From a virus: a stretch of DNA of 37,261 bases. Positions 15,042 through 22,615 of this stretch are shown piece by piece. Every line of letters starts with the position of its first letter. Positions within the stretch are counted from its first letter, which is position 1. A model generated the notes under the pieces. It was not told the origin of the DNA and made no database searches. It was given only the letters and a program-made list of their open reading frames with translations. The DNA lies in IMG/VR virus record IMGVR_UViG_3300027123_000313, positions 1 to 37,261 of that record. The stretch is one strand, 5' to 3'. A program made the translations under genes and the position numbers.

Positions 15042-17203
15042 TACAGCGACTCCGCCACCGCCAGCATGCGCATCTTGATCTGGTCATCCATACTCGGCTC
15101 AGGCGGCTCCATAGGAATTTCTTCATCAGCTGGCAAGACCATTGGCTGCGTGATGCCTTCCATCAGCTCGTTATGCTGGGCTTGGATGCGCTCAAAGATC
15201 GGGCCGATGATCTGCATCATGTCTTCGCGGTAGGCCATCGTCAGTTCAGCCACCTGAATGGCCGTGTCCTGATCGTTTTTGTTTTCTTCGGCTTCGCGCT
15301 TGGCATCTTCCTGCTGCGCCTTCAGCCACAGCTCATAGCCCTTCAGCGCCAGTTCCTGACGCTTGATGTCGAGCTCGCCAGCTTTGAATTCGGCTTCCTG
15401 CTCTTTGGACTGAGCCGCTGCTTGCAACTGAGCGTTCTGCTCAGCCATTTGCTGCAACTGCGCCTTCATCTGCTCCATCATCTGAGCAATCTGCGGAGGC
15501 AGGTCGGTCTCTTCTTCCAGCGCTTTGATCTCAGGCGGCAGCATGGCCTTCAGGCGGTCGGCTACCTTGTCGGCGTCCGGCCAGTCCATGTTGCGCGCAA
15601 TCAAGTCACCCAACAGCGGGCCTGCGCCTGGGAAGCTCTTGATCATTTCCATCATGGTCTCGGCGGCTTCTTGGCGCTTGGTGCCAAAGCTCGGGCCGGA
15701 CTCAACCTGCACATCGTATTTGCCGACAGTCAGGTCGTTGAGCAAACGCTCGTTGGCGGTTGGCTCATTGATCGTGACCGCTTCGTCTTTGCCATCCTCA
15801 CCCAGCACGCGAACGATGCGCCTGGTGTCGTAAATGGTCGGGATCAGGTCAATGATGATGCGGCCGACCTGCGCAATCGCACGGCTCAGGTTGTCGGTGT
15901 AAACGAAAGTGGCTGTGTCGCCCTGCGCCTCACGCTGACGAATGGCAACGCCGCTGTTTTCATTGCTTCGCTGGCCTAAGCTGGCATCGTAAATGCCGGT
16001 CGTGGCCTTCATATCATCGACGCAGACCTGAGCCTCACTAAACACGCCCTGCGGCACGCTGGCAGGCTCAAGGCGCTGCGGCATGGGGGCCGATGCGTCG
16101 TTGTTGTAAATCAGATACGGCTTAGGCGTATTGATCGAATCGCCCCAATCATCCTCATGGCCATCAATCTGTCGCTGAGTCAGCAATGTTGGGGCTTTCG
16201 GCGCCAGCGCCACCAGCTCAGTGGCTGTTGTGCGCCAGTAGTTGTACATGCGCTGCGAGTCTTTGGCGTTGTGAATCAGCCCACGGCGATAGACCTTGCC
16301 ATTGATGTTGATCTCTTCGCCCCACACCGGAACGATGGGGATGTATTTGCCCGGCCACTCCTTGCGCTCAAGCACCTCTGCGCCGCTGCAAAGGTGGTAC
16401 ATGACCTTGTAGCGCTGCGATTCACGCTCGCGCACAACAGTGGCGCCCTCGGGAACCTTGTCAGCATCAACGACAGTGCCGTCATCGAGCAGCGCCAGCT
16501 TGCGGGGTACACATTCACGGGTCCAATACTCAGCCAAGCGCACAGAGTCCGTCGTGAACCACTCCGAGTTGTCATCAGACTCGATGGAGTTGGCCTCGGC
16601 TTTCGGATGCTGCTTCTTGAACCGCTTCTTCGGCATCAGGCGCGAAATCATGGCCCACGACATGTCGCTACCATCGGCTTCCTGTGAATCAGGATCGATG
16701 TAGACGGTCAGCGGGTTCTGCACGCGGCGAATTCGGATGTCCTGATCGAAGGCATCGTCGTCGGCATAGCAGGTTTCGACCAAGATGAACCCACGGCCAC
16801 CGGCAACAGCATAGAAGCTGGCTGTGTCATAAGCGACATCGGCGCGGCTGCTGTACTCGATGTTCCGAACCAGTCCTTCCATGACTTCGGCCACTTCGGG
16901 ATCAGCGCCGCTATCCACCGGCTTGACCTTGATGCGAGGCCGATTCATGCGGATGTCGTTGGCGACCTGCGAGACGAACTGCGGCAGCTTGTTGATGGTC
17001 AGGCATGGGCGGCCTTGCAGCGCGCGTGCAGCCTTGACCTTCTCATCCCACTGGCCATGGCCTTCCAGAAAGCGCAGCGAGTCCTCGAACGATTCGCGGT
17101 TGTGGCCGTCAATCTCATCGGCAGCCGCTTTGTGGGCTCGCATTTGGGACAGCAAGTCTTCGTCTTTGAGCGAAGCGCTGTCTTTTGCTTTCAGCTCATC
17201 CAT
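15041..17203 (-). CDS. portal protein, P22 gp1-like
   Basis: This 720-aa protein is nearly the length of P22 gp1 (725 aa), the dodecameric ring through which DNA enters and leaves. Typical parts are the N-terminal wing region (GRPCLTINKLPQFVSQVANDIRMNRPRIKVKP), the central clip/stem region, and a long C-terminal helical barrel rich in Q, A, E and K (about 555-655: QMMEQMKAQLQQMAEQNAQLQ). A P22-type barrel extends into the head and senses packing. It overlaps the large-terminase stop by 13 bases. Confidence 0.92.
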   Translation of the reverse strand: MDELKAKDSASLKDEDLLSQMRAHKAAADEIDGHNRESFEDSLRFLEGHGQWDEKVKAARALQGRPCLTINKLPQFVSQVANDIRMNRPRIKVKPVDSGADPEVAEVMEGLVRNIEYSSRADVAYDTASFYAVAGGRGFILVETCYADDDAFDQDIRIRRVQNPLTVYIDPDSQEADGSDMSWAMISRLMPKKRFKKQHPKAEANSIESDDNSEWFTTDSVRLAEYWTRECVPRKLALLDDGTVVDADKVPEGATVVRERESQRYKVMYHLCSGAEVLERKEWPGKYIPIVPVWGEEININGKVYRRGLIHNAKDSQRMYNYWRTTATELVALAPKAPTLLTQRQIDGHEDDWGDSINTPKPYLIYNNDASAPMPQRLEPASVPQGVFSEAQVCVDDMKATTGIYDASLGQRSNENSGVAIRQREAQGDTATFVYTDNLSRAIAQVGRIIIDLIPTIYDTRRIVRVLGEDGKDEAVTINEPTANERLLNDLTVGKYDVQVESGPSFGTKRQEAAETMMEMIKSFPGAGPLLGDLIARNMDWPDADKVADRLKAMLPPEIKALEEETDLPPQIAQMMEQMKAQLQQMAEQNAQLQAAAQSKEQEAEFKAGELDIKRQELALKGYELWLKAQQEDAKREAEENKNDQDTAIQVAELTMAYREDMMQIIGPIFERIQAQHNELMEGITQPMVLPADEEIPMEPPEPSMDDQIKMRMLAVAESL

Positions 17204-18621
17204 CCAGTGCCACCGTTTGATCGTGTTTTGGTTCGTGGCTGCGGCTTCGTCTTGGCAAAGCGCAGCATCATGATTGCGTATCGGGTTGCGGCCATCAGGT
17301 CGTCGGCTTCCTTGACCACCTTGCCGTCCTTGCGGTGGTAGAGCCGGAACTCTTCAAACCACTCGTGCAGGTGGGCGGCAACCTTGAATCTGCCGGTTTG
17401 CATGCGGTCGAGCATGTCCATCAGCCCAGCCTCGACGCCGTTACCGCCATCCTCGAAGGTGGCGCGCTCGGGCAGCATGTTCACGCCCTGGGCTTCGTAC
17501 TGCTGAGCCAGCTGCTCGCCGCTGCCCTTGTCGTGCTGCAGGCCGTCATGCGGCCATGCCATGGGTATCCAGTCACCGCGCGGCTTGATGGCGGCAGCAT
17601 GGATGACCGGCGTTTGTTCTTTCTGCCGGTAGCAGTCGTAGACGTGGATGCAGTCAGCATCGAGGTCGTAGGCAATCCACGCGGCTGCAGTCGGGTGATC
17701 CCAGCCGAAGTCCATCCCAGCAATGCGTCGCCAGTGATCCGGGATCTGCAAGGCCGGCTCGCTGATCATTTCCTCAGCCACTGGGAAAATCTTGCCGCTG
17801 CCCAGCGTCGGGATGCCCTTGGCACGAGCTTCACGCTCATGGGGCGGATAGGTCGCGACAATCGCGTCCGCCTGCTCCTTGGTGTAGTGCTCGGCGTCGT
17901 AGATCGTCATGTTGATCACCACCGTGCCCGCTGGCTTGTCGGTGAGATACCGGCGCACCACATTCGACATGCCCTTGAGCGGCGTGAAGGTGACGATCAC
18001 CGGCCCCAGCGTTGTATTGGTTCGGGTGATGCCTTCAAAGTAGATGTCTTCGGGCGGCTCTTCGTCGAACCAGACGCCATCCAGAGTGTCGGCCTGCCAC
18101 TTGCCGCGGCCTTGGTCATACGAGGCAAACTTGACGATGCTGATGCCGCCGCTCACATGCCGAACCGAAATGCTGCTCACCGCATCGGGAACGCCCGGCT
18201 TCATCGGCGGCTGGCCAACAATGCAATCCTTTGGGATCGCACCAGTGCCCCACAAAGCTCTAATTTCAGGCGGACCCAGCAGCAAGCGCTGAACGCCCTT
18301 TCGCGTCAGCTCGGCAGACTCTGAGCCGCACAGCCAAGTCGTTTGACGGGTAAAACGCTTACCTTTCCACCAGTCTGGATAGCGCCCAGTCAGGTGAAGC
18401 GCAACCTCGTATGCACCAGCCCAAGTCTTGCCAAGCTGGTTGCCGGCCATAAACAGCCGTTCTCGATAGGTGTCGCCAAACTCATGGAACTCACGCTGCT
18501 TCGCGTAGGGCGAATAGCGCGCCAGCCGGTCCTCAGACCTCCGCCTCTCCCTCTCCATCAGCAGCGAAAGCAATTCCTGCTTTGCCTGCAGCTTCGGCGA
18601 TTCGTTTGTCGAGGTCGTCAT
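17191..18621 (-). CDS. terminase large subunit (ATPase and nuclease)
   Basis: This 476-aa packaging motor has Walker A GNQLGKT at 60-66 and Walker B with catalytic acid VWFDEE at 183-188. It also has a coupling-motif region near TFTPLKG (211-217), and an RNase-H-like nuclease domain starting with GMDFGWDHP (Asp304). The enzyme cuts concatemers by a headful mechanism in P22/Sf6 relatives. The start is uncertain: ATG at 18621 overlaps terS by 89 bases and ATG at 18558 (residue 22) by 26; neither has a strong ribosome site. The fold and length match P22 gp2 and Sf6 gp2. Confidence 0.92.
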   Translation of the reverse strand: MTTSTNESPKLQAKQELLSLLMERERRRSEDRLARYSPYAKQREFHEFGDTYRERLFMAGNQLGKTWAGAYEVALHLTGRYPDWWKGKRFTRQTTWLCGSESAELTRKGVQRLLLGPPEIRALWGTGAIPKDCIVGQPPMKPGVPDAVSSISVRHVSGGISIVKFASYDQGRGKWQADTLDGVWFDEEPPEDIYFEGITRTNTTLGPVIVTFTPLKGMSNVVRRYLTDKPAGTVVINMTIYDAEHYTKEQADAIVATYPPHEREARAKGIPTLGSGKIFPVAEEMISEPALQIPDHWRRIAGMDFGWDHPTAAAWIAYDLDADCIHVYDCYRQKEQTPVIHAAAIKPRGDWIPMAWPHDGLQHDKGSGEQLAQQYEAQGVNMLPERATFEDGGNGVEAGLMDMLDRMQTGRFKVAAHLHEWFEEFRLYHRKDGKVVKEADDLMAATRYAIMMLRFAKTKPQPRTKTRSNGGTGWMS

Positions 18622-19027
18622 CAGAGAGTGTTTTCACATTAAGTTCGCCGCTATGGGTCAGGTCGAGTTTGTCCCCGTAGGAGCGCGGCTTGAGTTTCGC
18701 CGCCACCCACTTGCGGGCATCGACACGCAGTTTCGAGCGTGCAACCACCTCGTGATTCGTGCGCTCGTTGCCATCAGAATCTAAGTAGGTGTCATTGATT
18801 GACTCGTCAGCGATTCCAACGATCTCATCGGCCAACGTGTCTGCTTGGTCTTCCCTCGCGCGCGCGTACATGTCCCGGAACGCAGGGCGCTCTAGCCGCC
18901 AGCGATACACCGTAGTGAGTCCTGGCATTTCATCGTCATTGCAGATGCTGACTAGCGAACGGCCTGAAGCCAGCTCAGCACAGATATGCAGCGCAAGCTC
19001 TTCTGTGTAGTCGCTGGGGCGTGCCAT
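18533..19027 (-). CDS. terminase small subunit, Sf6 gp1-like
   Basis: This 164-aa protein closely follows the Sf6-type small terminase pattern. It opens GRPSDY-like (ARPSDYTEELALHICAEL), then a helix-turn-helix (SLVSICNDDEMPGLTTVYRWRLE), FRDMYARAREDQADTLADEI, and the oligomerisation part ending RVDARKWVAAKLKPRSYGDKLD. It recognises pac and hands DNA to the large subunit. The ATG at 19027 overlaps the stop of the 57-aa gene (TAATG). In P22 and Sf6 relatives the pac site usually lies within or near this gene; I could not pinpoint it. Confidence 0.9.
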   Translation of the reverse strand: MARPSDYTEELALHICAELASGRSLVSICNDDEMPGLTTVYRWRLERPAFRDMYARAREDQADTLADEIVGIADESINDTYLDSDGNERTNHEVVARSKLRVDARKWVAAKLKPRSYGDKLDLTHSGELNVKTLSDDDLDKRIAEAAGKAGIAFAADGEGEAEV

Positions 19028-19200
19028 TACTTAGCGTTCTTGGCCTTGAGGTAGTTGCCTGCAAGGAAATTGAAGATTTTGGCGATCAGGCCAATACGTG
19101 CAATCAGCATTGGCGTACCGACGATTGCTGCCACATGCGGTGCGGCTGCCATGACGATCAGACCAATTTGCAGCGTCTTGTCGATGTTTTCAGGATTCAT
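19027..19200 (-). CDS. 57-aa hydrophobic protein between holin and terminase
   Basis: A short gene starts at an ATG overlapping the holin stop (ATGA), with AGGAG 7 bases upstream, and ends overlapping terS (TAATG). It has an N-terminal MNPENIDKTLQ, one or two hydrophobic segments (about 12-28 IGLIVMAAAPHVAAIVG and 30-47 PMLIARIGLIAKIFNFLA) and a basic tail (YLKAKNAK). Tight coupling on both sides says it is real. Its place beside the holin suggests a lysis-timing partner such as an antiholin or second holin. I do not recognise the family. Confidence 0.75.
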   Translation of the reverse strand: MNPENIDKTLQIGLIVMAAAPHVAAIVGTPMLIARIGLIAKIFNFLAGNYLKAKNAK

Positions 19201-19391
19201 GACTTACTCCTGCTCTCGCGAGCTCTGAAATAAATATTTGCGATGGTTGTAACGACTGCGCAGAGCAGGCCGCCCAATGCGGCAAATTCGTTGGCAGTAA
19301 AGCCGCCAATCATGAAAGCGCTCCCCGATGTGATGTAGCTGGCTGCTGTGGCTTTGTTTGCGGCGGCGGCTGCCAGTTCTTCACGAATCAT
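19197..19391 (-). CDS. holin, S21-like class II
   Basis: This 64-aa protein has two hydrophobic segments (about 14-32 ATAASYITSGSAFMIGGF and 35-54 NEFAALGGLLCAVVTTIANIYF) and a charged C-terminus (RARESRSKS). The second segment plus tail (AAxG...TNIYFxxRExR) strongly resembles the phage 21 holin, which makes small pinholes that depolarise the membrane. It overlaps the endolysin stop (ATGA). Phage 21 pairs its holin with a SAR endolysin, but the endolysin here has no N-terminal hydrophobic segment, so how it crosses the membrane is an open point. Confidence 0.8.
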   Translation of the reverse strand: MIREELAAAAANKATAASYITSGSAFMIGGFTANEFAALGGLLCAVVTTIANIYFRARESRSKS

Positions 19392-19819
19392 TTGGAGAGG
19401 CCTGTGCTGTACTTGCCATTGCGCATGGTCAGCACTTGCTGGCGCATACGCGGGTCAATGGATAGATGCACCCAGGTGCCCTCCTCGATCAGCTGATCAA
19501 AGCGGATGCCTGATGCCTCGATTGCCTTGCAAATCTCAAGCGGTGTGCCGAAGGATGGGCAGATGAAGTCGCAAGCGAAGCCATGCACATGGGCAGAGGT
19601 GTCTTTGCTGCCCAAGGCACGATTCACGGCCAGTGAGCGGTATCCACTGCTGATCCTGATGCCTTTGCCGCCCAAGAGCTTGCGCACCGCTTCCATGGCG
19701 TTGGCGGTCATGAGCAGGTTTTCTTGAATGCGTTCGTTTGGCTGGTTAGACAAACCTCGACGCGCGGCTTCCTGACTCTGGGTGAACTCAGCCAGAGTGA
19801 AGTGCGGTGTGAGGTTCAT
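19388..19819 (-). CDS. endolysin, M15-type D-Ala-D-Ala peptidase
   Basis: This 143-aa enzyme cuts peptidoglycan cross-links. The M15_3-type zinc site is visible: SAHVHGFACDF with His77 and Asp84, and WVHLS with His118; ISSGYRSLAVNRALG at 56-70 is the usual upstream motif. There is no signal or SAR segment. It is the first gene of the late operon, about 70 bases after the predicted late promoter start, and overlaps the holin. No Rz/Rz1 spanin frame was found in or after it, which is unusual for a phage of Gram-negative bacteria. Confidence 0.9.
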   Translation of the reverse strand: MNLTPHFTLAEFTQSQEAARRGLSNQPNERIQENLLMTANAMEAVRKLLGGKGIRISSGYRSLAVNRALGSKDTSAHVHGFACDFICPSFGTPLEICKAIEASGIRFDQLIEEGTWVHLSIDPRMRQQVLTMRNGKYSTGLSK

Positions 19820-19838
19820 TTCGGAATTCCAGAATGCA

Positions 19839-19866
19839 AAAAGCCCCGCACGATGGCGAGGCTTTG
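19839..19866 (-). terminator. intrinsic terminator tR' downstream of late promoter
   Basis: On the minus strand AAGCCTCGC, a 6-base loop and GCGGGGCTT (one G-U pair) is followed by TTTTTG. It sits between Q and the endolysin, so without Q the late transcript would be a short RNA of about 50 nt, as at lambda tR'. Confidence 0.85.
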
Positions 19867-19897
19867 GGCTGGGGTTAGATTCCCCAAGATAGAAAAA

Positions 19898-19926
19898 TAG
19901 TCCCCTAAAGTGTCCGGCCAGTCAAG
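19898..19926 (-). promoter_or_regulatory. candidate late promoter pR'
   Basis: On the minus strand TTGACT is followed by a 17-base spacer and GACTAT. The -35 box overlaps the Q stop codon (GCTTGAct), and a T-rich stretch (ATTTTTCT) follows the -10, a layout suited to the promoter-proximal pause where Q proteins engage RNA polymerase. The -10 is poor, so the exact box could shift by a few bases. Confidence 0.6.
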
Positions 19927-20479
19927 CAGCTTGTTCGCCTTCTCGCATGTTTTTTGTAATCGTCGCCAAGGCATCGGCCTCGACCCTACGCAATGCTGTT
20001 TCAGCGTTGTCGGCGATTTCAGCATAACTGTCGCACCAGGTGCTTTTTGGTATGCCGGCCACGATGGCCCGCTGCCGGTCACTCACGGCGCGCATACCGA
20101 CGCCCTCGCAGCGCTTGCACTCGCGCTGATCCGGCATAACGCCAGTTCCCATGCACATCTTGCAGGCGGCCCCATGCACGACGCAGTGGACGGCGGCACG
20201 GCTCACGGCAGTGGCCTTGGATAGCGTCAGGGCGTATTGCCGGGCCACGGTGGCGGCATACAGCTTGACCAGCTTTTCTTCCGCCGGATAGTAAAGCATG
20301 TACTTTGCACATATAAGCTCGGCCTGTATCGGCGGCAGTCCAAACATCGCACCAGCCATCATCATCGGATCTGCCCTGGTCGTGCCGTAGCCTTCGCCGT
20401 TGATGTGTTTGCTGCGCGCAGTCAAAACAGCAAGTCTTTCTGCCACTGCTGATTGACGCTCAATCCCCGTGCTGGCCAT
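19922..20479 (-). CDS. Q: late antiterminator, Q-type with zinc motif
   Basis: This 185-aa protein carries a DnaJ-like zinc motif (Cys106, Cys109, Cys121, Cys124; CKMCMGTGV ... CKRCEGVGMR) in the C-terminal half, as in the Q proteins of phages such as 21 and 82. The N-terminal half is helical and the residues after the zinc motif form a putative DNA-binding helix region. It is the last gene of the leftward early operon, directly in front of the late promoter and terminator, exactly where Q lies in lambdoid phages. It should let polymerase pass tR' and the terminators inside the late operon. Confidence 0.8.
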   Translation of the reverse strand: MASTGIERQSAVAERLAVLTARSKHINGEGYGTTRADPMMMAGAMFGLPPIQAELICAKYMLYYPAEEKLVKLYAATVARQYALTLSKATAVSRAAVHCVVHGAACKMCMGTGVMPDQRECKRCEGVGMRAVSDRQRAIVAGIPKSTWCDSYAEIADNAETALRRVEADALATITKNMREGEQAA

Positions 20480-20600
20480 CTGTCTCTCCGAGTAAGTTCC
20501 ACGCGCCCTGAGCCGTGCGGATCAGGATGATTACGGCAAAAACTACGCTGACCACTGCTCCAATCATCAAGACCATCAGCGCCTCGATGACTGGTTTCAT
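20460..20600 (-). CDS. 46-aa single-TM membrane protein
   Basis: A small gene has GGAGG 5 bases before its ATG, which overlaps the stop of the DUF1367-like gene (ATGA). It ends inside the start region of Q. Residues about 7-28 (ALMVLMIGAVVSVVFAVIILI) form one membrane helix, followed by a short polar tail (RTAQGAWNLLGETDGQHGD). Coupling on both sides argues that it is translated. The function is unknown. Confidence 0.65.
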   Translation of the reverse strand: MKPVIEALMVLMIGAVVSVVFAVIILIRTAQGAWNLLGETDGQHGD

Positions 20601-21100
20601 GCAGCCTCCGGCATCAGTTCAACCATGCTGCTGATCTGTTCTTCAGTGAAGTCCGGCCAATACTTGGCTGCAATGTGTCGGCAGATGCCCTGCCAGAGTT
20701 GGTAGAACGCGCCCTCGTCCATGTCGTCGAACGACAGCGACATGGCGACCTTGATCACCAGCTTGCCGACGCCCGGAATATCCACCTCTTGCTCTTCGCA
20801 GCAGATACCGGACTCACGCTGCAAGCGCTTGATGACGGCGTGGCAGTCCATGCCGTGAAATGCTTCGATGTGGTCAGCCAGAATCCCGCCAAGCGCATGC
20901 ACCATCCGGTGAAACTTCACATTGCGCGGCTTCTTGAGGTCGGCTCGTAGGTCATCCCCTACACGGTAGGCCCGCTCGCGCATCAGCCGACGGTCGATCT
21001 GGTGGCGTGGCACCATTGCGCCGACTTCCTCACCGGTGTGCGGATCAACCAGGCGACGAATCACGAAGTAGATTGGGCGCGATAGCTTCTTTGCTGGCAT
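20597..21100 (-). CDS. DUF1367-like phage protein
   Basis: This 167-aa protein contains the block RNVKFHRMVHALGGILADH followed by a helical C-terminus ending YWPDFTEEQISSMVELMPEAA. DUF1367 proteins of lambdoid phages have the same R-x-x-x-FHR core and are encoded in the nin-like region before Q; their role is not established. The ATG at 21100 overlaps the previous stop (TGATG), with GGAGG 7 bases upstream, and is preferred to a GTG one codon earlier. Together with DUF1064 and Ref it forms a DNA-metabolism cluster. Confidence 0.7.
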   Translation of the reverse strand: MPAKKLSRPIYFVIRRLVDPHTGEEVGAMVPRHQIDRRLMRERAYRVGDDLRADLKKPRNVKFHRMVHALGGILADHIEAFHGMDCHAVIKRLQRESGICCEEQEVDIPGVGKLVIKVAMSLSFDDMDEGAFYQLWQGICRHIAAKYWPDFTEEQISSMVELMPEAA

Positions 21101-21426
21101 CACGACACCTCCAGGATTTCAATTCCATGAGTAGCCATGAGCAGGTGGCGCTTGAGACGGTAGACCGGCGTCAACACGCCCTTCACATCGCACACGACGA
21201 GCTTGCCGTCCTGCTCATAGGTGAAGTCAGCGATGTACTTGATGGCCGGTCGCTTGCGCCCGTAGAGCTGGACGGCATCGGCAATCTGAAACACCACTTG
21301 GCGCTTCAAGTCTTTGATGATCCCAGCGCGCTCAAGCAGCAGCAGCTTGGCGTAATGACGCGCCTCGGCCTTTGAATCGAACTCGATGCCGTCAACCATC
21401 GTTGGCGTGTTGCGGTACTTGGTCAT
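21100..21426 (-). CDS. DUF1064 PD-(D/E)XK-type nuclease
   Basis: This 108-aa protein has the DUF1064 layout: EFDSKAEARHYAKLLLLERAG (conserved Glu), PAIKYIADFTYEQDGKLVVCDVKG with the Asp of IADF and the D-x-K of CDVKG, then YRLKRHLLMATHG. These are the catalytic positions of PD-(D/E)XK nucleases. In phages such proteins may process recombination or replication intermediates, replacing RusA-type resolvases; that is inference. It overlaps Ref upstream (ATGA) and the DUF1367-like gene downstream. Confidence 0.8.
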   Translation of the reverse strand: MTKYRNTPTMVDGIEFDSKAEARHYAKLLLLERAGIIKDLKRQVVFQIADAVQLYGRKRPAIKYIADFTYEQDGKLVVCDVKGVLTPVYRLKRHLLMATHGIEILEVS

Positions 21427-21704
21427 GCCAACAGCTCCTTCACTTGCGCCAATAATTCTGTTTCAGTGCCGAACTTCGCTTCCCATGTCTTTTGTCCGGC
21501 ATGAATCGCCAAGCCGTGGCCGCCGGTGCGGTGATGTATGCAACACAGGGGAATCGCGTCGAAGTGACTGGCGCGTTGGCTCATGCCCATGCCAGTGCGT
21601 GGGTGGTGGATTTCGGCGGGACTGAACTCGTAACCGGCAATCCGGCAGACTATGCAGCCAAGGCTTGCCACGCGGCTCAGGTGTAGGCGTTCGGCAGCTT
21701 TCAT
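21423..21704 (-). CDS. ref: Ref-like RecA-dependent HNH-type nuclease
   Basis: This 93-aa protein matches the core of P1 Ref: GCIVCRI (zinc cysteines 17 and 20), AEIHHPRTGMGMSQRASH (the HH motif), AIPLCCIHHRTGGHGLAIHAG, and KTWEAKFGTETELL. P1 Ref cuts DNA in RecA-made D-loops and boosts recombination. P1 Ref has a long basic N-terminal tail, which is absent here, as in many lambdoid (YbcO-like) versions; RecA dependence is therefore uncertain. It overlaps the methyltransferase stop (ATGA). Confidence 0.85.
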   Translation of the reverse strand: MKAAERLHLSRVASLGCIVCRIAGYEFSPAEIHHPRTGMGMSQRASHFDAIPLCCIHHRTGGHGLAIHAGQKTWEAKFGTETELLAQVKELLA

Positions 21705-22615
21705 AGCGTCATACCTGCTTCGATGAAAATGCGCGCTTGCTCAGCGTTGATCGCGTTTCCGTAGGCGCGCAGGCGCACCACTCTGGCGGCAGCCCCATCA
21801 ACCAGCGGGAATGTGCCGGGCTCAACTGGCCGCCACTTTTGATCCCGGCAGAAGAGCCAATCAGCATCTCGCCAGAAGCCGTTAACCTGGCTGGCTGCGG
21901 CTGCTCTCTCAAAAGCGCCACTGTCTCCGAAAGCCCCATCGCGCCCGGCCTCGGACTCACATTGCCCTGCTTTATGGCGTCCGTCGCAGTTGGTGTCGGC
22001 CATCCAGCCAAGCTCGCCAGCCTCGGCACCGTGTCGTGGCGCAGCTTCCCGTCCTTGCGAACCATTGACCGACTCAGGTCGCCAGTGTCTTTGTGATCCC
22101 GCGTTGTTGGCGTTGGCCATCCAGTAAAGCCGGTCGCGGATGTGCGGTGCGCCGACGCTCGCAGACGGAAACGGCACCGACCCGACTCCGTAACCCAAGG
22201 CTTCCAGGTCATCTTGTACAAGGTCGATCCAAGGCTCTGCGTCTTTGCTTGCAACCTGTTCTCCAAAGATCGTTGCAGGCTTGCGCTCGCCAATAAGGTG
22301 GAACCACGACGGCCAAAGGTGCCGCTCGTCAGAAAACCCAGCTCCTTTGCCTGCCGTGCTGAAAGGTTGGCAAGGACAGGAACCAGTCCAAACAGGTCTG
22401 TCATCAGGCCAACCTGCGCGTCGAAGTGCATACGACCAGACACCGATACCGGCGAAGAAGTGGCATTGTGTGTAGGGCTTGAGGTCATCTGGTCGAACAT
22501 CTTCAATGCTCCGCTCGTCAACATCACCTGGCGCTATGTGGCCAGCAGAAATTAGGTTTCGCAGCCATTGCGCAGCTGCCGGATCAATCTCGTTGTAGTA
22601 AGCGCCGCGCATCAT
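21701..22615 (-). CDS. DNA cytosine-5 methyltransferase
   Basis: This 304-aa enzyme has C5-methylase motifs in order: motif I FFAGIG (53-58), motif IV PCQPFS with catalytic Cys82, motif VI as GEQV in place of ENV (118-121), motif VIII as IRDRLYW (159-165), and motif X AYGNAI (284-289). The stretch after motif VIII is low in structure ([12 protein letters not shown]..., WMADTNCDG), typical of phage Dcm proteins, and overlaps a second long frame. I chose the ATG at 22615 overlapping the TraR stop (ATGA), not one 90 bases upstream inside traR. Likely role: protecting phage DNA from host restriction. No cognate nuclease lies beside it. Confidence 0.85.
   Translation of the reverse strand: MMRGAYYNEIDPAAAQWLRNLISAGHIAPGDVDERSIEDVRPDDLKPYTQCHFFAGIGVWSYALRRAGWPDDRPVWTGSCPCQPFSTAGKGAGFSDERHLWPSWFHLIGERKPATIFGEQVASKDAEPWIDLVQDDLEALGYGVGSVPFPSASVGAPHIRDRLYWMANANNAGSQRHWRPESVNGSQGREAAPRHGAEAGELGWMADTNCDGRHKAGQCESEAGRDGAFGDSGAFERAAAASQVNGFWRDADWLFCRDQKWRPVEPGTFPLVDGAAARVVRLRAYGNAINAEQARIFIEAGMTL
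21709..22527 (-). CDS. long overlapping frame inside the methyltransferase gene (WPTP family)
   Basis: On the same strand but in another frame, 272 codons are open inside the methyltransferase, starting at GTG/ATG (22527/22524). The product has [48 protein letters not shown], two WPTPTxxD repeats, [10 protein letters not shown]-like text and a C-terminal [19 protein letters not shown]. From memory, proteins with these blocks recur in phage genomes beside or within dcm genes. The WPTP blocks are the shifted reading of the Dcm MANAN/MADTN blocks, so conservation could merely mirror Dcm. Whether it is translated is unproven. Confidence 0.45.
   Translation of the reverse strand: MMLTSGALKMFDQMTSSPTHNATSSPVSVSGRMHFDAQVGLMTDLFGLVPVLANLSARQAKELGFLTSGTFGRRGSTLLASASLQRSLENRLQAKTQSLGSTLYKMTWKPWVTESGRCRFRLRASAHRTSATGFTGWPTPTTRDHKDTGDLSRSMVRKDGKLRHDTVPRLASLAGWPTPTATDAIKQGNVSPRPGAMGLSETVALLREQPQPARLTASGEMLIGSSAGIKSGGQLSPAHSRWLMGLPPEWCACAPTETRSTLSKRAFSSKQV

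Noticed and set aside
14199-15979. Two long plus-strand frames (14199-15233 and 15029-15979) opposite the hinge protein and portal genes
   Set aside because: Both are antisense shadows; the opposing genes have strong positional and sequence support.
17335-18324. 329-codon plus-strand frame opposite the large terminase
   Set aside because: Antisense to terminase with all motifs intact; the product is rich in Val/His/Arg with no recognisable motif.
19816-20082. 88-codon minus-strand frame ending with an ATGA overlap on the endolysin start
   Set aside because: It overlaps the Q C-terminus in another frame and runs through the late promoter and terminator. The product has no coherent domain. 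The overlap with the endolysin start is a mild point in its favour but not enough.
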